Source of the DNA: Hydrogenothermaceae bacterium
GTDB taxonomy: Bacteria; Aquificota; Aquificia; Aquificales; Hydrogenothermaceae
Assembly (NCBI GenBank): GCA_015490675.1
Contig: WFXI01000005.1
Location: 1 to 12,517 of the forward strand
Direction of reading: 5' to 3'
Length of the DNA stretch: 12,517 nucleotides
How positions within the stretch are numbered: position 1 is the first letter of the stretch; each line of letters starts with the position of its first letter. Below, piece by piece: positions 1-6,326 of this stretch. Both the position numbers and the translations under genes were made by a program. The notes under the pieces were generated by a model that was given only the letters and a program-made list of their open reading frames with translations, had not been told where the DNA came from and ran no database searches.

Positions 1-175
1 CCTTTTTAGTATCATCCCAGAAATTAGGTTTCCCCATTTCTTCATCTAGTTTTTTTATTTCTTCCTGCAATTTTTCAGGTTTTAAAATTTCTTTTATATT
101 AGAAAATGTTTCTTCTATATCAGAAAGTTTTTGTTTTAGGTCTTCGTACATTTTTTCTATTACCTCTTTTTTCAT
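1..175 (-). CDS. prfB: Peptide chain release factor 2 (RF2), N-terminal fragment, cut by window edge
   Basis: RF2 releases finished polypeptides at UGA and UAA stop codons in the cytoplasm. The window holds only about the first 58 residues. They match the helical N-terminal domain of RF2: a charged coiled-coil, then an ILKPEKLQEEIKKLDEEM stretch and the PNFWDD motif, equivalent to the PDFWDD/PDVWNE motif of the family. An in-frame TGA sits directly before the ATG at 175, so the protein cannot extend upstream. That ATG has no visible Shine-Dalgarno sequence. A second in-frame ATG at 151 (residue 9, MYEDLKQ) has GAGG about 11 nt upstream and may be the real start. Many RF2 genes carry an in-frame UGA near codon 25 for autoregulatory +1 frameshifting. 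This frame runs through that region without a stop. The catalytic GGQ and SPF motifs lie outside the window. It is transcribed divergently from the pilus operon. Confidence 0.85.
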   Translation of the reverse strand, partial: MKKEVIEKMYEDLKQKLSDIEETFSNIKEILKPEKLQEEIKKLDEEMGKPNFWDDTKK

Positions 176-185
176 TCACGATTTT

Positions 186-212
186 TTTACGAATATGAAT
201 TTATATTATAAT
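186..212 (+). promoter_or_regulatory. Probable sigma-70 promoter of the minor-pilin/PilY1 operon
   Basis: A perfect -10 hexamer TATAAT lies at 207-212, with a weak -35 (TTTACG, 186-191) at a short 15-nt spacing. The predicted start is near 219, giving a leader of about 25 nt before the ATG at 244. GGAGG at 235-239 serves as ribosome binding site. This 68-nt gap separates divergent prfB from the operon. A minus-strand TATAAT (210-205) overlaps the same bases but has no recognisable -35. Confidence 0.45.
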
Positions 213-243
213 CAGAAAAAATCTAATTTGGGTTGGAGGAATT

Positions 244-579
244 ATGAAGACTTTTATAATAGCTCTAGCGATTTTGATATTTTCGCAAACTTATGCTAAT
301 CCTAAAGAGATACATATAAAAGAAATTTTTGACTGTGACTTTAATGAACTTATGCATTCGGAGGAAGAGGAATCTTTAACATATTATGAAGGTGAAGTCT
401 CACAAATAACAGATGATAAAGCAGTAGTTTCTGTATATGAAAATGGAAAGCATATTTCTATAATTTTGCCAGCAGTTTGTAATAATAGCTTATGCTTGAA
501 AGAAGGTGAATATGTAAAAATTTTTGTTAAACCTCATTCTCATAAATGTTGCATTAAAGTAATGGAGGAAGAAAAATGA
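244..579 (+). CDS. Small exported protein of unknown function, first gene of the pilus-tip operon
   Basis: I do not recognise this 111-residue protein. It has a clear Sec signal peptide (hydrophobic residues 4-13, likely cleaved after SQTYA, near residue 18), so it should act in the periplasm or outside. The mature part is about 93 residues. It has an acidic patch (SEEEES, 39-44), then alternating hydrophobic residues suggestive of a small beta-barrel (GEVSQI...AVVSVY...ISIILP...YVKIFVK). It contains five cysteines (C31, C79, C84, C102, C103) and an HSHKCC cluster that could bind metal or form disulfides. Its stop overlaps the PilY1 start as ATGA (576-579), indicating translational coupling. 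Context therefore suggests a chaperone, ligand or accessory of PilY1 or of pilus assembly, but that is inference only. GGAGG sits 4 nt before the ATG. Confidence 0.8.
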   Translation: MKTFIIALAILIFSQTYANPKEIHIKEIFDCDFNELMHSEEEESLTYYEGEVSQITDDKAVVSVYENGKHISIILPAVCNNSLCLKEGEYVKIFVKPHSHKCCIKVMEEEK

Positions 580-3500
580 AAAGTATAAATTTATATATCT
601 TATTAGCTTCTATCCTTTCCTTCTTTTCACTATCCATAGCACAATCTCCATCTGACTTAACAGAGGCTAGACAAACATATTGTTCAAAACCTCCATTTCT
701 GCAAGATGAAACATATGCAAATTTACTTTTAGTTATAGATTCAAGTGGAAGTATGCAAGCTGACGCGTATGATAATAATGTAAGTTATGATCAAACTAAA
801 ATTTATAAAGGTTTTTTTGATGAGGATGCATATTATGCATGTTGGGATACATATCATCAAACATATATAAGTACAAGTTCATGTAGGACTGTATATATTA
901 GAGAACGAGTAAATGGAAGAAGAAGATGGGTACTTCATGAAAGATATTGGAAAAAAATAAAAGATAATCAATCTCCTCCATATACAGTTTCAACCTATGA
1001 TAGTTCTTTGGGGGTTGATTTATATAGTGGTAATTATCTTAACTATGACTATATGAAAAGAGTTGATGTAATTAGATGGGTATTAACAGGAGGATATACA
1101 ACTACTATTAGTTCAGATGGTGCACAAGTTGTAACCTTATATTATGGACAAAATATATATTATAAAGATTCAACCAGTTATAACCCTGATACAGATGCAG
1201 TAGAAGGTATTCTGCAAAAGACACAAAGATTGGCAAAAAAACCAAGGATAGGAGCTTACTTTTTCCAAAGCAGTTCAATAACCTTACGGGTTTCGCCTAG
1301 TTACAACTATAGTAGCTTAATAAGTGCTATTAATACAAAGAGTATGAGTGGATATACACCCACAAAATATGCTATGGAAGATGCTCGAAGATATTTTTCT
1401 TTACAAGATGGAAATCATGGAGGTTTTGACACAGGGGATTCTGATTATGTAAATCCTTATGAATTTACAATAAATAATAAAGTAGAAACTGTTCCCTGTG
1501 CAAAAAATTTCGTATTGCTATTAACAGATGGAGAGTGGAATACAGGTGGTGACCCTATTTATGATACTTATAATATGTGGAGAGGAGGTACTGCTGATTT
1601 GGTTAACACTTTGTCTGGTAATCAAAATGCAAAAGTTTATTCAATAGCTTTGTTTTTAACGGATGGAAGTGGGAAAAATGCTGTTAAGCATATGGCAATA
1701 TTTGGAGGATTTCATGATAATGATAATAACAAATGGCCTTGTGGTTATAATGGATACCCTTCTCCAAATTCATTTGCTACACCTGTAGATATTACAAATT
1801 CCTCTTATTCATCATGTAGAGCAGAATGGGATGCCGATTTTGATGGTTTACCAGATACATTTGCTTCTGGAGAGGATCCAGAAAAGGTAAAAGAGGCTAT
1901 AGAAAAAGTATTTAAGTCTATTTTAACAAATGTAGTTTCTGGAACATCTGTTTCTGTTTTATCTGAAAAGGATTCAAAAGGTGCATTAGTTGTTCAGGCA
2001 GTATTTTATCCTCAAAGGGATTTTGGAGGTTATAAAGTAGATTGGATGGGGCAGTTATTCTCATATTGGTTCTTAAACACAAGAAATGCTCAAAACATTA
2101 GAGAGGATACAGACAGTAATTATGTATTAAATATTGAAGATGATAAAATTTTAGAGTTTTCTTTAGACACAAATGGTAAATTATATATTAATGTATATAA
2201 CTCTGATTCTTCTGGAAATAAAGGTAGCTTATATACCACTTATAATTCATTAGATGAGATAAATTACCTGTGGGAGGCAGGAAAAGAGCTTAAAAATACT
2301 TCCGCTTCAAGCAGAACTATTTACACTGTAGATGAAACAGGGGATTTAGTAGAATTTAATACATCAAATTTATCTAGTTTTCAAAGTTTCCTTGGAACAA
2401 ATACTTCACAATTCCCAGCTTGTTTAAAGAATATAGATGGAACTGTTAATTATGAAAAACTGGTTAGATACATAAGAGGTGAAGATATATCAGGATGTAG
2501 AAAAAGACAGGTTGATAGTAGTGGTAATGTATGGAAATTAGGAGATATCATATATTCCTCTCCTAAAATTGTTTATTACAGGGATTACGGCGTAGTTTAT
2601 GTTGGCTCTAATGATGGAATGTTACATGCTTTCAAAGTGGGTAAGATAAATAAACTAAATACAGGAAATGATGTAGCAGAACTTACAAATAGAACAAATC
2701 TAGGAAAAGAAGTTTGGGCATTTATACCTAAACATGTGCTTCCGTATCTGAGATATTTAGCAGATCCAGAATATTGTCATATATATATGCATGATTTATC
2801 TCCATATATATTAAACGCTGATTATGATAATGATGGTGTTGAAGAAATTGTTCTAATAGGTGGTTTAAGATTAGGAGGAGCGTGTGCTTATACATGTACA
2901 GGAGATAGTAATAATTGTAGTAATCCAATAAATCCTCCTGCTGATACTTGTTCAGATACATCATCATCCAGTTGTATAGGACTCTCAGAATATTATGCAT
3001 TAGATATTTCTGATCCGGAGACTCCTAAATTATTATGGGAATTTACTCATAAAGATCTAGGTTTTTCTTATTCAGGACCTGGAATTGTTAAAACTATAGA
3101 TAACAAGTATCATATAGTATTTGGTTCTGGTCCTGTAAATTATACTGCACAATTTGCAAGTAATGAAAATAATACATTAAAACTTTTTGTCCTAGCCTTA
3201 GAGAATGGAAATTTAGAAAGAATTATAGATACAGAGATAAAAAAAGCATTTGCTGGAAGAATTTTTTCTAAAGGTTTAGATTTTAATGACGATACATATA
3301 CAGATTATTTAGCTATAGGTTATACAAGACAGGATGGATCGCCTACAAATTATAAAGGGGGAATAATTATTCTCGGTGGAGAAAAGACGGGAACGAAACT
3401 GGGGCCATTTGTAGAAAATGTCAATTACTGGAATTTTAAAAATGTAGCAACTTTAGGAACAGATATAGGGCCTGTAACTGCTAAAGTTGAATTTATGAGA

Positions 3501-4097
3501 TGTTTTAACAGATGGTATATGTATTTAGGAACAGGAAGATGGTTTGCTAAAGATGATGATTGGGAAGTAGGGAGCAATAAATTATTTGGTATACCCTTAG
3601 AAATAACAAAAGATAATAATGGAGACTACTATATAGATATATATACAGGTACACAAGATGTTACTGATGAAAATTTAGTAGATAATGTATGTAGAGAAGC
3701 AAAACAAGGTGTTATAAGAGGGTGGTATATAAGACTGGATAATGGTGAAAAAATGATAACTGACCCTTCCACTACAACAAATAATTTAATAATTTTTGCA
3801 ACAGTGAAACCTAATCAGAATGTATGTAGTTTTGGAGGAGATACTAGACTTTGGACATTAAATTGTGCAACAGGTGGTAAACCGGATAGTTGTCAAGGTA
3901 TTTACGAAATAAGTAATATAGGTGGTTCTGTACTATTACAATTATCCGGTGGAGATATACAACAAATTAAATTGACTGAGAATATGGGAAGAACTACAAA
4001 TTGGTTTAGAGGAATTGCTCCTGAAAATGCACCTCCTACTATATCGTTTAACAACTCTACATTTACAGGGGAGATTTTACTTTGGTTAGAAAAATAG
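576..4097 (+). CDS. pilY1: PilY1-type type IV pilus tip adhesin/assembly factor (vWA plus beta-propeller)
   Basis: PilY1 proteins sit at the tip of type IV pili, prime assembly together with minor pilins, and mediate adhesion and calcium-dependent control of retraction. This copy has 1173 residues and a signal peptide cleaved near SIA|QSP (residue 22). An N-terminal von Willebrand A domain follows, with an apparently complete MIDAS: DSSGS at 55-59, T261 in GYTPT and D318 in LLLTDG. The long insert between the first two elements contains the family-like GNYLNYDYMKR segment. A D419-x-D421-x-D423-G loop closes this part. The C-terminal PilY1 propeller shows LGDIIYSSP, VGSNDGMLHAF (D680), a calcium-type loop D749-x-D751-x-D753-GVEE757, and YYALDISDPETPKLLWEF. 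At the place where many relatives read IRGD, it reads IRGE (634-636). I count about 19 cysteines, many in a cluster after residue 770. It is coupled to the preceding gene by ATGA and overlaps the next gene by 16 nt. Confidence 0.93.
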   Translation: MKSINLYILLASILSFFSLSIAQSPSDLTEARQTYCSKPPFLQDETYANLLLVIDSSGSMQADAYDNNVSYDQTKIYKGFFDEDAYYACWDTYHQTYISTSSCRTVYIRERVNGRRRWVLHERYWKKIKDNQSPPYTVSTYDSSLGVDLYSGNYLNYDYMKRVDVIRWVLTGGYTTTISSDGAQVVTLYYGQNIYYKDSTSYNPDTDAVEGILQKTQRLAKKPRIGAYFFQSSSITLRVSPSYNYSSLISAINTKSMSGYTPTKYAMEDARRYFSLQDGNHGGFDTGDSDYVNPYEFTINNKVETVPCAKNFVLLLTDGEWNTGGDPIYDTYNMWRGGTADLVNTLSGNQNAKVYSIALFLTDGSGKNAVKHMAIFGGFHDNDNNKWPCGYNGYPSPNSFATPVDITNSSYSSCRAEWDADFDGLPDTFASGEDPEKVKEAIEKVFKSILTNVVSGTSVSVLSEKDSKGALVVQAVFYPQRDFGGYKVDWMGQLFSYWFLNTRNAQNIREDTDSNYVLNIEDDKILEFSLDTNGKLYINVYNSDSSGNKGSLYTTYNSLDEINYLWEAGKELKNTSASSRTIYTVDETGDLVEFNTSNLSSFQSFLGTNTSQFPACLKNIDGTVNYEKLVRYIRGEDISGCRKRQVDSSGNVWKLGDIIYSSPKIVYYRDYGVVYVGSNDGMLHAFKVGKINKLNTGNDVAELTNRTNLGKEVWAFIPKHVLPYLRYLADPEYCHIYMHDLSPYILNADYDNDGVEEIVLIGGLRLGGACAYTCTGDSNNCSNPINPPADTCSDTSSSSCIGLSEYYALDISDPETPKLLWEFTHKDLGFSYSGPGIVKTIDNKYHIVFGSGPVNYTAQFASNENNTLKLFVLALENGNLERIIDTEIKKAFAGRIFSKGLDFNDDTYTDYLAIGYTRQDGSPTNYKGGIIILGGEKTGTKLGPFVENVNYWNFKNVATLGTDIGPVTAKVEFMRCFNRWYMYLGTGRWFAKDDDWEVGSNKLFGIPLEITKDNNGDYYIDIYTGTQDVTDENLVDNVCREAKQGVIRGWYIRLDNGEKMITDPSTTTNNLIIFATVKPNQNVCSFGGDTRLWTLNCATGGKPDSCQGIYEISNIGGSVLLQLSGGDIQQIKLTENMGRTTNWFRGIAPENAPPTISFNNSTFTGEILLWLEK
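4068..4084 (+). promoter_or_regulatory. Ribosome binding site that sets a TTG start inside the end of pilY1
   Basis: GGGGAG (4068-4073) lies 8 nt before TTG at 4082-4084. This start gives the prepilin leader MVRKIDG directly before the FTLIE cleavage and assembly motif. It makes the minor-pilin gene overlap the last 16 nt of pilY1. No in-frame ATG fits between this TTG and the FTLIE motif. Confidence 0.7.
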
Positions 4098-4534
4098 ATG
4101 GATTTACATTAATAGAAATTTTAGTACTCATTGTTATACTGGGAATAGTGTTTTCACTTGCTATTCCCAGTTTTACAAATTGGATGGCTAAATACAAGAT
4201 AGAGGAGGATACAAAAAAAGTTTATGGATTTTTACAAGAGGCAAGAGTAAAAGCTTTTAGTGAAAAGATAAAACTTAATGTTAATGTAAATAACAATCAA
4301 GTTTGTCTTCAATGTGATTCTAGTGATAGTGATTGTGTATCAAGTTATGGTAGTGGTTCTATAAAATGTATAGAATTAAATTTTAATTTTGATGGCAATA
4401 CTGTAAATATATCTAGAAGAGGTACTTTTTCAGGAGGACCTATTTTTTATCCTTCTGCTAATGAGGCACAATATGATTGTGTTAGAGTAAGTGACATAAG
4501 AGTAAAAATGGAGAAGTGTAATGGAAATCCATAA
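4082..4534 (+). CDS. fimT: FimT/GspH-type minor pilin (prepilin)
   Basis: A 150-residue class III prepilin. A seven-residue leader (MVRKIDG) is followed by a prepilin peptidase site G|FTLIE, with F+1 and E+5 in the mature protein, and a hydrophobic assembly helix up to about residue 30. The IPSFTNWMAKYKIEEDTKKVYGFLQEARVKAFS stretch is typical of FimT/GspH/FimU pseudopilins (inner helix, then an 'ARxxA' segment). The globular part is rich in beta residues and has six cysteines (CLQC, DC, KC, DC, KC). Such proteins form part of the tip complex with PilV, PilW, PilX and PilY1. The TTG start overlaps pilY1 by 16 nt, and the 3' end overlaps the next minor pilin gene by 14 nt, so translation is probably coupled. 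It could equally be called FimU. The family assignment is firm, the subfamily less so. Confidence 0.85.
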   Translation: MVRKIDGFTLIEILVLIVILGIVFSLAIPSFTNWMAKYKIEEDTKKVYGFLQEARVKAFSEKIKLNVNVNNNQVCLQCDSSDSDCVSSYGSGSIKCIELNFNFDGNTVNISRRGTFSGGPIFYPSANEAQYDCVRVSDIRVKMEKCNGNP

Positions 4535-4907
4535 AGGAAATAAAGGTTTTACTATAATTGAAGCTTTAGTAGCATTGGCTATTACAGCCATATTGCTTTT
4601 AGGATTATTGTCTGCTCTGATAATGACATACGAGTATTCTGTTAGAAATATTTTAAGAGATGAGGCTGTAAAAATTGCTAATGAATATGCAGAGAAATAT
4701 AGAAATGTAGATTTTAGTAGTATTCCTAGCAATAGAACCGAAACAATAACTAGAAAGTTTAAAAATAAAACTATTAGCTATACTTTAAGTGTTACTTCTT
4801 CGGATGTAGTTCCTAATAAAGTAAAAAGGGTTGTAATTTCAGTTAATTGGTCCTATAAAGGAAAAAGTTATACTCATAGTATAGAAACTTTTGTGAGGTC
4901 CTTATGA
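4521..4907 (+). CDS. pilV: PilV-type minor pilin (prepilin)
   Basis: A 128-residue prepilin with leader MEIHKGNKG, cleavage site G|FTIIEALVALAI and E+5. The FTIIEALVALAI...LLGLLSA pattern is the signature of the PilV/GspI group. In these pilins the N-terminal helix leads into a small beta domain that helps prime the fibre. It begins at ATG 4521 inside the previous gene, with GGAG at 4510-4513. It ends in an ATGA overlap (4904-4907) with the PilW-like gene. Unlike its neighbours it has no cysteine. It carries three N-x-S/T sites (NRT, NKT, NWS). It is slightly short for PilV, so a GspI-like role is possible, but the position between the FimT-like and PilW-like genes matches the usual order. 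Confidence 0.85.
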   Translation: MEIHKGNKGFTIIEALVALAITAILLLGLLSALIMTYEYSVRNILRDEAVKIANEYAEKYRNVDFSSIPSNRTETITRKFKNKTISYTLSVTSSDVVPNKVKRVVISVNWSYKGKSYTHSIETFVRSL

Positions 4908-5878
4908 ATAAAAAGGGTTTTACTATTGTAGAGGTTTTAGTAACATTATTTATTTTAGGATTGGTTTTATATACCGCTTATCTTACATATATAAAGCTTT
5001 TAAAGGGATTTAAGTCAGAAAGTGAAAAGATTTCTTCTCAAATAGAGAGTTTAGTAGGTCTTGAAATATTAAGATTAGACTTGGAACACATAGGTTATGG
5101 TATTCCTGTTAATGAAACAAATCCAATAATAGCTTGGGATTCTTCAACCAAAACTTTAACGATAAGAAGTACATTAAATAATACCAATGAGATTACGAGA
5201 GGCTATCTTGTAGCTTTTTGTAATTCTGGAAATTTAGAAATAAGATATGATGGAAGAGAAACTGCCTCTGCCAGTTTCGTAAGTATAATGAATTCAGAAA
5301 CAAAAGAATATTTTGATTATGGGGAAATTAGTGGAATAGGAATTTCTCCAGATTCAGGAACATGTACCAGTAATAAAGTATACTTAGCATTTCCTATAAG
5401 GAAAGAAGTTGCTGATAATACTGGAGGTGCTAATGGTTGTTCAGTTTCTCGTTGTGAGTTAATAACATACACATTATCTAATAGTAACTTAATAGATAGA
5501 TGCAATATAAATACATATAATTTAATTAGAAGAGTAGGTGGATCGACTACAGGAGAACCTGTTTTAAATTGTGTTGCAGATTGGGCATTAACCTTTGATA
5601 TAGACACAAATGGGAATGGAATTATAGATTCTGGAGAAGAAAACCAAACAACTCTACCAACAAGCAATAGTGATATAAGGACGAAACTTAAAGCTATAAA
5701 TGTTTATATCTTAATTCAAGAGGGTAAATATGACCCTGAATATACATACTCTCAGGCTGTAACCTGTGGTTCTAATATGTGTGTAGAAGTAAATGGGGTA
5801 AACCTTACTCTCCCTTCTGATTATGAAAATTATAGGTGGAAACCTTTAATGATAAAAGTTAAACCAATGAATTTATAA
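4904..5878 (+). CDS. pilW: PilW-type minor pilin (prepilin) with an EF-hand-like loop
   Basis: A 324-residue prepilin. The short leader MNKKG precedes G|FTIVEVLVTLFILGLVL, and LEILRLDLEHIGYGIP resembles the 'RDLRxAGYGxP' region of PilW/GspJ proteins. The large globular part has eight cysteines. A calcium-type loop reads D232-I-D234-T-N236-G-N238-G-I-I-D242-SGEE, followed by a strand-rich C terminus ending WKPLMIKVKPMNL. PilW works with FimT, PilV and PilX as the minor pilin complex that starts pilus assembly and presents PilY1. It is coupled by ATGA to the preceding gene and followed after 11 nt by the PilX-like gene. At this length and with this helix, the alternative is a GspJ-like pseudopilin. 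The neighbouring PilY1 argues for a pilus rather than type II secretion. Confidence 0.85.
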   Translation: MNKKGFTIVEVLVTLFILGLVLYTAYLTYIKLLKGFKSESEKISSQIESLVGLEILRLDLEHIGYGIPVNETNPIIAWDSSTKTLTIRSTLNNTNEITRGYLVAFCNSGNLEIRYDGRETASASFVSIMNSETKEYFDYGEISGIGISPDSGTCTSNKVYLAFPIRKEVADNTGGANGCSVSRCELITYTLSNSNLIDRCNINTYNLIRRVGGSTTGEPVLNCVADWALTFDIDTNGNGIIDSGEENQTTLPTSNSDIRTKLKAINVYILIQEGKYDPEYTYSQAVTCGSNMCVEVNGVNLTLPSDYENYRWKPLMIKVKPMNL

Positions 5879-5889
5879 GGTGAGAAAAT

Positions 5890-6321
5890 ATGAAAAATAA
5901 TGAAAAAGGAATTGCATTAGTTACAACTTTAGTTTTAGGTTTAGTTGCTTTAGTATTTATAGGAGCTTTATTATATTTATTAACTTCTGGTACGAAAATA
6001 TCTGGTACAGAAAAAAGATATTATACTGCATTAGAAGCAGCAAAAGGTGGAGCAGAGTTAATTATTTCCAATTTGCTACAAAATGGTGAACCAACGTGTA
6101 ATGGAGGAAGTACCTGTTCTTCTTGTCCTCCCACAGGATACACAAATGATTGTAGAATAGATTTAAGCCCTTCTACATTAGGAGATTATACTTTAAGGGC
6201 TTATTTATTACGAAGAGAAAATTCAGGAATTGATCGTATTTTTACTATTAGGGTGATTGCAGAAAAAAATAATTCTTCTAATGAAAAAGCTGAAATAGAA
6301 TTTGTTTATAAAGTTCAGTAA
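5890..6321 (+). CDS. pilX: PilX-type minor pilin (prepilin lacking Glu5)
   Basis: A 143-residue prepilin with leader MKNNEKG, then G|IALVTTLVLGLVALVFIGALL. Position +5 is Thr rather than Glu, as expected for PilX/GspK proteins, which are thought to cap the tip complex and need no Glu5 contact with a preceding subunit. The EKRYYTALEAAKGGAELII segment matches the PilX N-terminal pattern (…R..AL.AAE.G...). The small C-terminal domain has four cysteines (TC, TCSSC, DC) and an EKNNSS site that fits the extended bacterial D/E-x-N-x-S sequon. AAGGTGAG at about 5878-5885 is the ribosome binding site. It is the last gene of the operon, and its stop lies 5 nt from the stop of the convergent transferase gene. 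I see no clear hairpin terminator there. Confidence 0.85.
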   Translation: MKNNEKGIALVTTLVLGLVALVFIGALLYLLTSGTKISGTEKRYYTALEAAKGGAELIISNLLQNGEPTCNGGSTCSSCPPTGYTNDCRIDLSPSTLGDYTLRAYLLRRENSGIDRIFTIRVIAEKNNSSNEKAEIEFVYKVQ

Positions 6322-6326
6322 ATTCT

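Noticed and set aside
2728..3000. Open minus-strand frame of 90 codons inside pilY1
   Set aside because: Low-complexity Tyr/Leu/Asn-rich product, no ribosome binding site, fully antisense to a well-supported domain of PilY1.
4430..4732. Open minus-strand frame of 100 codons across the fimT/pilV junction
   Set aside because: Antisense to two clear prepilin genes that have their own starts, cleavage motifs and overlaps.
5317..5667. Open minus-strand frame of 116 codons inside pilW
   Set aside because: Antisense shadow with no family features and no ribosome binding site.
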